Shown one piece after another: positions 8,023 to 16,407 of a stretch of DNA of 64,000 nt. Location of the stretch: assembly GCA_934408585.1 (NCBI GenBank), contig CAKRVA010000001.1, positions 248,001-312,000 on the forward strand, read 5' to 3'. Origin of the DNA: an uncultured Lachnospiraceae bacterium. GTDB lineage: Bacteria > Bacillota > Clostridia > Lachnospirales > Lachnospiraceae. The position numbers were made by a program, and so were the translations under genes. The notes beneath the pieces are model-generated. The model had not been told where the DNA came from. It searched no databases and saw only the letters and a list, made by a program, of their open reading frames with translations. Numbering within the stretch: position 1 is the stretch's first letter; every line of letters starts with the position of its first letter.

Positions 8023-9492
8023 TTACTGGCACAATTTCTTAAACTCATCTGCCACAAACTGTACTTTCGTTCCAATAACAACCTGTACGCTGTTCTTGCC
8101 AGGTCTGATGATACCGGCAACACCAGCACTTTTAATTTTCTTCTCATTTACCAATGTATTATCCTTAACTTCAAGACGAAGTCTTGTGATACAGTTATCA
8201 ACGGATTCCACATTATCTTTACCACCAAGACCTTCCAGAATAATGGAAGCAACAGTGGTATAATCATCGTTTGCAAGTTCTACTTTCAATTCCTCTTCTT
8301 CATCATCTTCTCTACCAGGCGTCTTCAAATCAAACTTCACAATAACGAAGCGGAATACCAGATAGAATACAACAAACGCTGCAATACCAAGAGGAATAAT
8401 CATCCAGGTATTTTTTGCTGCAGGAAGGGATGCTGAGAACAGCAAGTCTGTTGCACCAGCAGAAAAACTAAATCCTGCACGGAAACCAACCAATGTTGTA
8501 ATAACTGTAAAAATACCATATAACAATGCATATACTAAGTAAAGTCCAGGTGCAAGGAACATAAAACCAAATTCGAACGGTTCTGTAACACCACAGATAA
8601 ATGCACAAATTGCAGCAGAACTCAAAAGACCGATTGCAATTTTTCTCTTTTTAGTTTTTGCTGTCTGAATCATTGCCAATGCAGCACCAGGAATACCAAA
8701 CATCATACATGGGAAGAATCCGGACATATACATACCAAGATCCCAGGAAACATCAGCGGAAGTTTTTCCAGCCCAGAAGTTAGTTAAATCACCAAGTCCA
8801 ATCGTGTCAAACCAGAATACATTATTCAATGCATGGTGTAAACCGGTAGGAATTAACAATCTGTTCAGGAATGCATAAATACCGGCACCAACTGCTCCCA
8901 TTCCTGCAATACCGTTTCCGGCTGCAATCAGGATACCGAATACAATTGGCCATATTACTAACAGAATTGCAGCTGCCAAAATGGAAACCACGCCGGAAAT
9001 AATGGTAACACAACGTTTTCCACTGAAGAATGCCAGCCAATCCGGTAACTTTGTACTCTTAAATCTATTGTAGCAGACTGCTCCAATAATACCGGACAAA
9101 ATACCAATAAATGGATTTGCAATTTTGCTGAATGCAAGAGTCTTATCTGCATTTTCAGCAATTGAAGGAATCAGTGTCGTTACTGTTCCAACAGAAAGCA
9201 GGTTTGTAATCATCAGCCAGGATGCCAATGCTGCAAGTGCAGATGTACCGTCATGGTCATCCGCCATTCCGACACCAACACCGATTACAAACAATAATGC
9301 CATATTGTCGATTAACGCACCACCTGCTTTTACCAGGAAAAAGCCAATCTTTGGAAGTACCCCGATAATTTCACCACCTTGCATAGTCGCAGGACACAGA
9401 AGATATCCGATACCCATTAAAATACCACATATGGGCAGACACGCTACCGGCAGCATCAATGCCTTTCCTAGTTTTTGTAAATACTTCATCAT
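8023..9492 (-). CDS. nagE: PTS EIIBC, N-acetylglucosamine/glucose type
   Basis: This membrane permease imports a sugar and phosphorylates it with phosphate passed from EI, HPr and EIIA. The EIIC domain (about residues 1-390) has some ten membrane segments and the sequence LIPTGLHHALNNVFWFD, characteristic of the GlcNAc branch of the glucose superfamily. After an acidic linker (GREDDEEEELKVE) comes the EIIB domain, with phospho-cysteine C434 in VDNCITRLRLEV. The EIIA domain is a separate protein encoded upstream. The ATG follows AAGGAGGG. GlcNAc is the likely substrate and glucose is possible. It is the last gene of the operon. Confidence 0.85.
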   Translation of the reverse strand: MMKYLQKLGKALMLPVACLPICGILMGIGYLLCPATMQGGEIIGVLPKIGFFLVKAGGALIDNMALLFVIGVGVGMADDHDGTSALAALASWLMITNLLSVGTVTTLIPSIAENADKTLAFSKIANPFIGILSGIIGAVCYNRFKSTKLPDWLAFFSGKRCVTIISGVVSILAAAILLVIWPIVFGILIAAGNGIAGMGAVGAGIYAFLNRLLIPTGLHHALNNVFWFDTIGLGDLTNFWAGKTSADVSWDLGMYMSGFFPCMMFGIPGAALAMIQTAKTKKRKIAIGLLSSAAICAFICGVTEPFEFGFMFLAPGLYLVYALLYGIFTVITTLVGFRAGFSFSAGATDLLFSASLPAAKNTWMIIPLGIAAFVVFYLVFRFVIVKFDLKTPGREDDEEEELKVELANDDYTTVASIILEGLGGKDNVESVDNCITRLRLEVKDNTLVNEKKIKSAGVAGIIRPGKNSVQVVIGTKVQFVADEFKKLCQ

Positions 9493-9546
9493 AAAAATAC
9501 CCTCCTTCTTATTATGATTACTTTTATTTTATGCCGCTTCATTCGG

Positions 9547-10026
9547 CTAAAATACAATAGATATTACCGTATCCTGTGCGGAAACATTCTGACCGGAAAT
9601 TGCTTCAACGGATGCATAATCTCCGGTGTTACACACAACCATCGGTGTAATAACATCGTATCCAGCCTTCTTTACGGCATCCAAATCAACTGATATTACC
9701 AATTCACCTTTTTTGACTGTATCACCGGATGCTTTATATGCCTTAAAATGCTCACCTTTCAAGGCAACGGTGTCCAGACCGATATGAACCAGTAGCTCAA
9801 CTCCTTCCGGAGTTGTCATACTAAATGCATGCTTGGTATCAAACAGTAAATCAATGGTTCCATCTGCAGGAGCACAGATATTTCCATCTGTTGGAACAAC
9901 AGCCACTCCTTTTCCCATAATTCCTTCTCCGAACGTCGGATCGCTTACCTCACTTAAAGGAACCGCCTTTCCTTTTACCGGTGCTCCGATTTCGTATGCT
10001 TTTTTCTTTTTGAACAACTGAAACAT
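9547..10026 (-). CDS. crr: PTS glucose-family EIIA component
   Basis: This soluble phosphocarrier (159 aa) passes phosphate from HPr to the EIIB domain of the permease encoded next. Both conserved histidines are present: H66 in FDTKHAFSM and the phosphorylated H81 in LLVHIGLDTVALKGE. Length and the motif GTIDLLFDTKHA are those of stand-alone EIIA-Glc proteins. The symbol crr is used by homology. The protein need not carry out E. coli-type catabolite control. It sits 27 nt after licT and 54 nt before nagE under one promoter. Confidence 0.9.
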   Translation of the reverse strand: MFQLFKKKKAYEIGAPVKGKAVPLSEVSDPTFGEGIMGKGVAVVPTDGNICAPADGTIDLLFDTKHAFSMTTPEGVELLVHIGLDTVALKGEHFKAYKASGDTVKKGELVISVDLDAVKKAGYDVITPMVVCNTGDYASVEAISGQNVSAQDTVISIVF

Positions 10027-10053
10027 ATCCGTATTTCCTTCCCTTCTCTATTC

Positions 10054-10881
10054 TTACGCAAATACTCTTCTAATATGAACAGTCAGATACACAATTTCCT
10101 CTTCCGGTATCTTTTCCCCATATTGTTCCTGCATATATTCTGCCACTCTTTGACTGCACCTATACTCACGTGGATATTTTTCTTTTAGGATTTCAGACAT
10201 TTCTGATTCCTCATCACCTAAAAGCTCCTGACTACGTATACGTTGTATCAGAAATTTCAAATGGGTAAGAAATCTTTCATAATGTAAAGACTCTTCCTTA
10301 TATTCCTTTTGCATTTCTCCCTTAACCATTAACAATACGTTCTGCAAAACATTCGTCATTGTAAAAGTATTATTAACCGAATTGTTATACTCTGCATTTA
10401 CAATATGAAGTGCAATAAATCCTGCCTCATCCTCCGTAAAGTCAATATTCAAACGATCATTCAGCAGCTCAATTGCATATTTTCCAATCTGATATTCTTT
10501 TTTGTAAAACTCTTTTATTTCCCACAGCAAAGCGTTCTGTAACCGGATCCCCTCTGCCTGACGCTGAATTGCAAAATGAATATGATCCATAAGCGTTACA
10601 TAAATGCTCTGATTCAATTTGACTCCAAGTTCATTCTTGGCTCGCGTAATAATCTCGCTCGTAACCTGCATATATTCCAGTGGAATATTCTCCAGAATCT
10701 CCTGAAATTGCTTCGATAATGTTTCATTTTCAATCCGAAATATTTTTTCAATTTTGGACTCTTCAATGACATCACCCGGTTTGGCTTTAAATCCAATTCC
10801 TCTGCCCATTACCACGACTTCGCGATTTTTATCATCATATGCAGATATAACATTATTATTGATAACTTTTTGAATGAACAT
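10054..10881 (-). CDS. licT: BglG/LicT-type transcription antiterminator
   Basis: This RNA-binding regulator stops an intrinsic terminator from forming when its sugar is present. The N-terminal CAT RNA-binding domain (residues 1-56) begins MFIQKVINNNVISAYDD and includes GRGIGFKAKPGD. Two PRD domains follow (about 65-165 and 170-275), containing the histidines phosphorylated by HPr and EII (for example LMDHIHFAIQRQ, IALHIVNAE, YLTVHIRR). Its own leader contains a matching RAT/terminator pair, so it controls itself and the downstream EIIA and EIIBC genes. The length of 275 aa is normal. Confidence 0.92.
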   Translation of the reverse strand: MFIQKVINNNVISAYDDKNREVVVMGRGIGFKAKPGDVIEESKIEKIFRIENETLSKQFQEILENIPLEYMQVTSEIITRAKNELGVKLNQSIYVTLMDHIHFAIQRQAEGIRLQNALLWEIKEFYKKEYQIGKYAIELLNDRLNIDFTEDEAGFIALHIVNAEYNNSVNNTFTMTNVLQNVLLMVKGEMQKEYKEESLHYERFLTHLKFLIQRIRSQELLGDEESEMSEILKEKYPREYRCSQRVAEYMQEQYGEKIPEEEIVYLTVHIRRVFA

Positions 10882-10916
10882 ATGCTTCTCCGCCCTACCG
10901 ACAAAATCTCTTTAAC

Positions 10917-10967
10917 AAAAAAGACCAAACTCCACACCATTGGCCTAATGATGTAAAATTTGGTCTT
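10917..10967 (-). terminator. Leader terminator controlled by antitermination
   Basis: AAGACCAAA pairs with TTTGGTCTT and is followed by TTTTTTG on the minus strand, upstream of licT. The 5' arm overlaps the end of the RAT sequence, so the two structures exclude each other. Confidence 0.85.
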
Positions 10968-10989
10968 GCCTGCCATACAGTAACAATCC
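10962..10989 (-). promoter_or_regulatory. RAT (ribonucleic antiterminator) site
   Basis: The minus strand reads GGATTGTTACTG, TATG, then GGCAGGCAAGACC. This closely resembles the RAT consensus bound by LicT/SacT-type CAT domains. It overlaps the terminator at 10917-10967, giving the classic antitermination switch. Confidence 0.85.
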
Positions 10990-11020
10990 ATTTCTCTTTT
11001 GTAATTCATTATCTATTTCG

Positions 11021-11049
11021 ATTGTATCTTCTTTTGTATATTATGTCAA
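11021..11049 (-). promoter_or_regulatory. Promoter of licT-crr-nagE
   Basis: TTGACA (11044-11049) and TACAAT (11021-11026) are spaced by 17 nt on the minus strand, upstream of the RAT switch. The 120 nt between this and ptsH show only a weak GATTGCA/TGCAATC stem. Confidence 0.8.
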
Positions 11050-11171
11050 GAATACTTATTTAATTCCACATGTTTTTGTTTTATTTTACTATAATGTCAT
11101 ATTTAATTTTGTATAGATTGCATAATATTTTTCTTTTTGCAAAATCTTGTTGTGCAATCCGCTATTAAAGC

Positions 11172-11429
11172 TTAAAGATTCGTTTCAAAGAATGTTCTGA
11201 GGGCTGCACTAGCCTGTGCCTCATCTTCTCCTTCTACAGAAACTGTAACTGTATCGCCATTTTTAACCCCCATTCCCATGACCGCAATCAGTCTGGAGGC
11301 ATCAACTTCCTTATCTCCCTTATTAAGAGTTACTTTACTCTTATAATTCTTAACCTCTTTTACCAGCATTCCGGCCGGTCTTGCATGAATCCCCAATTCA
11401 TCCTTTACGGTGTACTCAAATGTTTTCAT
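11172..11429 (-). CDS. ptsH: PTS phosphocarrier protein HPr
   Basis: HPr (85 aa) carries phosphate from Enzyme I to EIIA proteins. The active-site H15 is in GIHARPAG. In Bacillus HPr the regulatory serine phosphorylated by HPr kinase is S46. Aligned without gaps, this protein has S45-R46 (DASRLIAVMGMG), so the usual Ser46 is replaced by arginine. HPr-Ser-P/CcpA signalling may therefore not use this copy. It lies 18 nt downstream of ptsI in the same operon. Confidence 0.93.
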   Translation of the reverse strand: MKTFEYTVKDELGIHARPAGMLVKEVKNYKSKVTLNKGDKEVDASRLIAVMGMGVKNGDTVTVSVEGEDEAQASAALRTFFETNL

Positions 11430-11447
11430 AGCTATCCCTCCATTATT

Positions 11448-13070
11448 TTATTTCATTATATTTTCCTTTACCGGTAACACCATCGCAGGCGATACCGACA
11501 GTTCATCGATTCCCATTTTCAAAAAGGTATCTGTCAACGCCAAATCTGCTCCAAGTTCACCACAGATTCCCGCCCAGATATTTGCCCGGTGTGCACTTTC
11601 AATTACCATTTGTATCATTTTTAACACTGCCGGATGATGCGCATCATAAAAGTGGTCCAATTGTGAATTCTGACGGTCAATTGCAAGTGTATATTGTGTC
11701 AGGTCATTCGTTCCAATACTGAAGAAATCCACTTCTTTTGCAAGTTCGTCTGCAACCATAACTGCTGCCGGTGTTTCAATCATAATTCCAAATTCCACCT
11801 CTGCATATGGAATATTTTCTTTCGCTAGTTCTTCCTTCACTTCACACATGATTTCTTTTACTTTCTGAACCTCCCAGACAGAAATAATCATCGGAATCAT
11901 AATTGCAATCTTTCCATATACACTTGCACGGTATAGCGCTCTTAACTGTGTTTTAAATATCTCCGGTCTGGTCAGACAAATTCGAATCGCACGATATCCC
12001 AAGGCTGGATTATCCTCTTTTTGTAAATTAAAATAATCTACTTTCTTATCAGCACCGATGTCAAGTGTCCGGATGACAACTCTTTTTCCCTCCATTCGCT
12101 CCGCTACTGTTTTGTAGGCCTGAAACTGTTCCTCTTCTGTCGGGTATTCTGAACTTCCAAGATATAAAAATTCACTCCGGAAAAGACCGATTCCGTCTGC
12201 ATCATTTTCCAACACTGCATCCAAATCTTTCACATCACCAATATTAGCATATAGCATGATTTTTTTGCCATCTTGGGTTACTACAGGTTTTCCCTTCAGC
12301 TGCTGCAAACGTTTTTCACGTTCTTCTTTCTCTTTGAGTTTATCCTGATATTCGGCAAGAACATCATTATCCGGCTCCAGAATAATCGTTCCCTTGTTTC
12401 CATCTACAATTGCAGTCTTTCCATCAACCCCCATTGCAATCGGTGTTGAAACCAAGGCTGGAATATTCATTGTCCTAGCCAAAATTGCCGTGTGGGAATT
12501 CGTTGAACCTTCTCTTGTCACAAATGCAAGCACCCGTTTCCGGTTTAATCGAATCGTTTCACTCGGTGCAAGATCATCTGCCACAATAATGTATTGCTTC
12601 CCATTCTCATCTTCCTTATACAAGTCACTGTCATTGGTTTCATTGGACAGTTTTCTCACAAGGTTTTCTGAGATATCCTTAATATCTGCAGAACGGGCTT
12701 TCATATAATCATCATCCATATTTGAGAAAATCTCGGCAAATTCAGTTCCTGTTGTTTCTACCGCAAATTCCGCATTCATGGATTCCCCCTGAATCTTATC
12801 ATGAATTGCATCCAGATAATCCTGGTCATCCAGCATCATTTGGTGAATTTCAAATATCGCAGCCTCATCTTCTCCTACTTCATGAACTGCTTTTTCATAT
12901 AACCCCTGTAATTCTTCTATCGCCATTTTTCTGGCATTTTCAAACCGTTCCATCTCTTGTGAGGGGTCGTCTATTTTTCGACGCTCCGCCACGTTCTTCT
13001 TTTTGGATATTTCCCTGATTTCACCGATTGCAATTCCCCCAAATGCAGTCTTTCCTAAAACCCGCTCCAT
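11448..13070 (-). CDS. ptsI: PTS Enzyme I (PEP-protein phosphotransferase)
   Basis: Enzyme I autophosphorylates from PEP and passes the phosphate to HPr. The 540-residue product has the N-terminal HPr-binding and phospho-histidine domains, with active-site H193 in STNSHTAILART. The PEP-binding TIM barrel follows, with GADGIGLFRSEFLYL, ALGYRAIRICL and SIGTNDLTQYTLAIDR. The frame is open to 13232, but those residues are basic and low in homology. The ATG at 13070 follows GGAGGG at good spacing, and MERVLGKTAFGGIAIGE is the family start. It is first in the ptsI-ptsH operon. Confidence 0.95.
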   Translation of the reverse strand: MERVLGKTAFGGIAIGEIREISKKKNVAERRKIDDPSQEMERFENARKMAIEELQGLYEKAVHEVGEDEAAIFEIHQMMLDDQDYLDAIHDKIQGESMNAEFAVETTGTEFAEIFSNMDDDYMKARSADIKDISENLVRKLSNETNDSDLYKEDENGKQYIIVADDLAPSETIRLNRKRVLAFVTREGSTNSHTAILARTMNIPALVSTPIAMGVDGKTAIVDGNKGTIILEPDNDVLAEYQDKLKEKEEREKRLQQLKGKPVVTQDGKKIMLYANIGDVKDLDAVLENDADGIGLFRSEFLYLGSSEYPTEEEQFQAYKTVAERMEGKRVVIRTLDIGADKKVDYFNLQKEDNPALGYRAIRICLTRPEIFKTQLRALYRASVYGKIAIMIPMIISVWEVQKVKEIMCEVKEELAKENIPYAEVEFGIMIETPAAVMVADELAKEVDFFSIGTNDLTQYTLAIDRQNSQLDHFYDAHHPAVLKMIQMVIESAHRANIWAGICGELGADLALTDTFLKMGIDELSVSPAMVLPVKENIMK

Positions 13071-13115
13071 ACATTCCCTCCTTCTCTTCCGATGTGGATT
13101 TTTCACATATAAAAA

Positions 13116-13164
13116 CAAAAAAAGCCGAAAAAGCATACGTGCCCAAAGTGGCTTACTTTCTCGG
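13116..13164 (-). terminator. Candidate attenuator in the ptsI leader
   Basis: The leader between the ptsI promoter and start codon contains CCGAGAAAG...CTTTTTCGG with an inner GCC/GGC stem, followed by CTTTTTTTG. This would terminate transcription before ptsI. Nearby ACAT-GCGA-ATGT and ATGTG/CACAT stems could form alternatives. No RAT-like sequence is visible here. Confidence 0.7.
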
Positions 13165-13203
13165 TTTAGTACATTCGCATGTGAACTATCCTCTATGAGT
13201 TTT

Positions 13204-13232
13204 ATTATAAATGCATGCATTTTTTTTGTCAA
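13204..13232 (-). promoter_or_regulatory. Promoter of ptsI-ptsH
   Basis: A consensus sigma-A promoter on the minus strand: TTGACA (13227-13232), 17 nt, TATAAT (13204-13209). The predicted leader is about 130 nt. Confidence 0.9.
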
Positions 13233-13306
13233 TAGAGGATTGCTCTGCCATAGACCAACAAAGTGATGTCCGGGATATTCCCTAACATCACTCTATCATT
13301 CCCAAA

Positions 13307-14290
13307 TTATTTATCTATATTCCTGCAAAATTCTTCGATACTGGATGACTTTGCAGCTAATTTCAACCACTTGGATAACACCGTCTCTTCGGTCTGCTCC
13401 ATGACTCTCTTCTGAAGATTTTCCGGCACAGGTCCTGTCTCTGCTAATAATTCTAATATAGATGATGCTTTTCCTTCTACTTTCCCCTTTATTTTTCCTT
13501 CAATTATTCCCTCACGTTTTCCCTCGGTCCTTCCTTCGGCTTTTCCCTGTTCAATTCCATCCATCAGAATTTCTCTTCTCTCTTCCCACATTCTCATATA
13601 CTTCACCGTCATTCCCGATTCTCGTTTTATTTCTGAAACCATCCGGTCAATCTCCCGGATATTCTCACTATATTCTACTGCATCTTCCCTGCCGTCCATA
13701 TACCGCAGCAGTTCCGCAAGCTGCTCCGACGGAGTTCCTTCTGTACCTCTGGTATAAAGAAATACCGTCTTTGCTCCATCCTCATATTCCATATCTGGTT
13801 CTTCCACACACTGATTTTTTACCGTATATACCATCCGGTTCTTTCCAAACGGATCATAATTGACAATCATGATTACAATTACATTTTTCAGTCTTTGGTA
13901 GGACTCTCCCGATTTCAGACTATGGGCATCCATCACTGCATGATAAAACCGTACTCTTCGTGGCAGTTCCATTCCACGTTTTCTTCCGCCCGTTTGGTCT
14001 GGCTCCAAATCATATATGGTTCCCGGCTCTCCTTCTTTTTCAAAAAGCGTTTCCAGTTCTTCTTCATCCAGATACACATCCAGCCTGGCTCCGTGCATAC
14101 CAGTATCCGGCGGATAATATTCCTTCTGTGGTATTACTTTTAATTTTCCCACTTCTCTCCCCAATATAATCTTCAAAAGAAGTTGGGTAAATGGTTCTCC
14201 ATAAATCGGATGGTTTACCATTTCAAAAAACAGGAAATTATCCATCAGATTCAATTCCTGCAGACGACGTTTCCGGTACTCTCTGTTCAT
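13307..14290 (-). CDS. Rpn-family PD-(D/E)XK nuclease/transposase-like, copy B
   Basis: This is the second copy of the gene at 6638, with about 300 central residues identical. It has the LDVYL and YDLEPDQ nuclease motifs and the glycine/lysine-rich tail. Here the start is intact: ATG at 14290 lies 6 nt after GGGGAGG and the N-terminus reads MNREYRKRRLQELN. The last 20 residues differ slightly from copy A (SIEEFCRNIDK). Its product would be a functional nuclease by motif content. Rpn genes are often multicopy and unlinked to any pathway, so the position upstream of ptsI need not be functional. Confidence 0.88.
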   Translation of the reverse strand: MNREYRKRRLQELNLMDNFLFFEMVNHPIYGEPFTQLLLKIILGREVGKLKVIPQKEYYPPDTGMHGARLDVYLDEEELETLFEKEGEPGTIYDLEPDQTGGRKRGMELPRRVRFYHAVMDAHSLKSGESYQRLKNVIVIMIVNYDPFGKNRMVYTVKNQCVEEPDMEYEDGAKTVFLYTRGTEGTPSEQLAELLRYMDGREDAVEYSENIREIDRMVSEIKRESGMTVKYMRMWEERREILMDGIEQGKAEGRTEGKREGIIEGKIKGKVEGKASSILELLAETGPVPENLQKRVMEQTEETVLSKWLKLAAKSSSIEEFCRNIDK

Positions 14291-14574
14291 GCATGTCCTC
14301 CCCTTGCCGGCTCTGACATGACATTTTTCTTACTATCCGGACATCTATTTCTACCGCCTAGTCTCTCATTCTGCCAGAACCCCTGCTTTCAATTTTTTCG
14401 TGAATTTCCAAGCATAGATTTTCTGACTGTGAATAAGATATTATCTCAGATTTAGATTTGTCGAATAGAATCTTTATGCTTTAAAACCATTATAGATTCG
14501 TCACTGAATTACCGTCAATCATTTTTCCTTTGAAAATGCATTTTCAGCACTTTGCATAAGCAAAAATGACCGTT
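13310..14574. repeat. 1.27-kb direct repeat, right copy
   Basis: This is the partner of 6641-7905 in the same orientation. Its right edge reaches the last codons of the MerR gene (stop at 14573). Differences from the left copy are confined to the ends, including one inserted G at about 14275 and changes such as C to T at 14270. Confidence 0.9.
14489..14518 (-). promoter_or_regulatory. Promoter of Rpn copy B
   Basis: TTGACG (14513-14518), 18 nt, TATAAT (14489-14494) on the minus strand, identical to that of copy A. A leader of about 190 nt follows. Confidence 0.65.
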
Positions 14575-15022
14575 ATTCCCACTCATATCCTTTTACCTTA
14601 CAAAATGTTTTCCGCACATTCTCCGGCACATCTTCGGGCTTCATCGATGCCAAACGCTTCTCATTTCCATCTGCAATCGCAACATCATAATACCAGCATT
14701 TATATTCCAACATGTCCATTACCTGTCTGAGGCGTTCCATTTGCGCCTCAACTTCTTTCTTCTGCTGGATGAACAGTTCTTTTCGTTTTGCGTAGGTTGC
14801 ACTTCCTTCGGTGCACCATTGCATAAACTGCTTAATATCCTTAATTTCCAATCCCGATTTTTTCAGACATTCAATAACACGCAATGTCTCAATTTCCCGG
14901 TCATCAAACCGCCGGATTCCGGATTCCCGTTTCATATTGGGAAAAAGACCTTCTTTATCATAATAGCGCAAAGTAGATGCTGGCAAATCAAACATTTCCG
15001 ACACTTGTCCAATGGTATACAT
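14573..15022 (-). CDS. MerR-family regulator, AdhR/NmlR-like
   Basis: This dimeric activator binds a promoter with an over-long spacer and twists it into an active shape. The winged helix (residues 1-70) starts MYTIGQVSEMFDLPASTLRYY, a coiled coil follows (about 80-115), and the tail is short. C52 (VIECLKKSG) falls at the position of the redox/aldehyde-sensing cysteine of Bacillus AdhR and related NmlR proteins. The divergent neighbour is an alcohol dehydrogenase and the intergenic region holds a MerR-type promoter, so I infer control of that gene by reactive aldehydes. Confidence 0.85.
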   Translation of the reverse strand: MYTIGQVSEMFDLPASTLRYYDKEGLFPNMKRESGIRRFDDREIETLRVIECLKKSGLEIKDIKQFMQWCTEGSATYAKRKELFIQQKKEVEAQMERLRQVMDMLEYKCWYYDVAIADGNEKRLASMKPEDVPENVRKTFCKVKGYEWE

Positions 15023-15071
15023 ATTTTTTCTCCGTTTCGTGAAAAATATTATAAATATTTCAAATTATCCC

Positions 15072-15102
15072 TTGACTTGAAGTTAAGTTTAAGTCATATG
15101 AT
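15072..15102 (+). promoter_or_regulatory. MerR-type promoter/operator of the alcohol dehydrogenase
   Basis: TTGACT (15072-15077) and TATGAT (15097-15102) are 19 nt apart, the elongated spacing used by MerR regulators. The spacer region holds the dyad GACTTGAA-GTTAAG-TTTAAGTC. It lies between the divergent MerR and dehydrogenase genes. Confidence 0.85.
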
Positions 15103-15165
15103 TAGCCTAGCAGTAAAAAATAATTCTGTCAAACAAAATTTTTATTTCTATGGAGGTTGAACATT

Positions 15166-16341
15166 ATGTTTGGAAATTTTACTTACTGTAACCCTACAAA
15201 ACTTTATTTTGGCGAAGATTCTTTAAACGCCTTAAACACAGAGCTTCCCAAATATGGAAACAATGTTGTCCTGATATATGGAGGCGGCTCCATCAAAAAG
15301 AATGGCATTTATGATTCTGTTATGCAGATTTTAAAAGAACAGCATAAAAACGTTGCTGAAATTTCCGGAGTTATGCCGAATCCTACTTTAGCAAAGCTTT
15401 ATGAAGGTTTAGAGATTGCACGTCAGCATCAGGCTGACTTTATTCTCGCTGTTGGCGGCGGTTCCGTATGCGACTATGCCAAAGCGGTATCTGTTTCGAT
15501 ACACTGTAACGAAGACCCCTGGGAAAAATATTATCTGCGCTTTGAAGAACCCACCTGTGAAATTGTTCCTGTCGGCTGTGTATTAACCATGGTTGGAACA
15601 GGCTCAGAGATGAATGCCGGCTCTGTTATTACCAATCAGGAAACAAAGCAGAAAATTGGACATGTTTTTGCAGATGAATCCATTATGCCCAGATTTTCCA
15701 TATTGAATCCCCGTTTTACTTTTACACTTCCGAAAAAACAGATGGTTGCCGGTATTTATGATATTTTTAATCATATTTGTGAACAGTATTTTTCCGGAAA
15801 AGATGATAACACAAGCGACTACATCAGCGAAGGTCTCATGCGCTCCGTAATTCACTCCAGTCGCATTGCCATAAAAGATCCTCAAAACTATGAAGCTCGT
15901 AGCAATATCATGTGGGCCGCCACCTGGGCACTGAATACCCTTGTTGCAAAGGGAAAATCTACAGACTGGATGGTGCATATGCTTGGTCAGGCAGTCGGCG
16001 GCTTTACCAATGCAACGCATGGCATGACTCTTTCCGCCGTTTCCTTACCATATTATCGGTTCATTATGCCGGATGGTCTTGAAAAGTTTAAACGTTTTGC
16101 CACTGCCGTCTGGGACATCTCTCCGGAGGGAAAAACAGATATGGAAATTGCAAAAGAAGGACTTTCTGCCATGGAACATTGGATGCAGGAAATTGGCGTT
16201 GCCATGAACCTCTCTGAACTTGGTGTTACCGAAGACATGATTGAGCCTATTTCTGAAAATGTTTTCCTTATGAATGGCGGTTACAAGATTTTGAGTAAAG
16301 AAGATATCAAGGAAATCTTAAAAGAAAGCCTGCATAACTAA
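15166..16341 (+). CDS. Iron-containing alcohol dehydrogenase, BDH/YqhD type
   Basis: This cytosolic enzyme reduces aldehydes to alcohols with NAD(P)H. The 391-residue product has the nucleotide-binding GGGSVCDYAKAVSV (about residues 95-108). Metal ligands sit in YDIFNHICEQY, MVHMLGQAVGG and THGMTLSAV. It resembles butanol dehydrogenases and YqhD, which detoxify short aldehydes. A TTG at 15157 is in frame, but the ATG at 15166 is 9 nt from GGAGG and fits better. A MerR-type promoter points to induction by electrophiles or aldehydes. Confidence 0.9.
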   Translation: MFGNFTYCNPTKLYFGEDSLNALNTELPKYGNNVVLIYGGGSIKKNGIYDSVMQILKEQHKNVAEISGVMPNPTLAKLYEGLEIARQHQADFILAVGGGSVCDYAKAVSVSIHCNEDPWEKYYLRFEEPTCEIVPVGCVLTMVGTGSEMNAGSVITNQETKQKIGHVFADESIMPRFSILNPRFTFTLPKKQMVAGIYDIFNHICEQYFSGKDDNTSDYISEGLMRSVIHSSRIAIKDPQNYEARSNIMWAATWALNTLVAKGKSTDWMVHMLGQAVGGFTNATHGMTLSAVSLPYYRFIMPDGLEKFKRFATAVWDISPEGKTDMEIAKEGLSAMEHWMQEIGVAMNLSELGVTEDMIEPISENVFLMNGGYKILSKEDIKEILKESLHN

Positions 16342-16355
16342 ACTCCCTTTTATAG

Positions 16356-16407
16356 AAAAAGTACCCTTTCCTAGGATTACAATCTTCCACGGAAAAGGGT
16401 ACTTTTT
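16356..16407. terminator. Bidirectional terminator
   Basis: AAAAAGTACCCTTT and AAAGGGTACTTTTT form a strong stem with T runs both ways. It ends the dehydrogenase gene on the plus strand and the convergent membrane-protein gene on the minus strand, whose stop codon lies in it. Confidence 0.85.

Noticed and set aside
6638..14574. Composite transposon around the PTS
   Set aside because: The repeats carry Rpn nucleases, not an insertion-sequence transposase with terminal inverted repeats, and I see no target-site duplication. Direct repeats with gene conversion explain the data.
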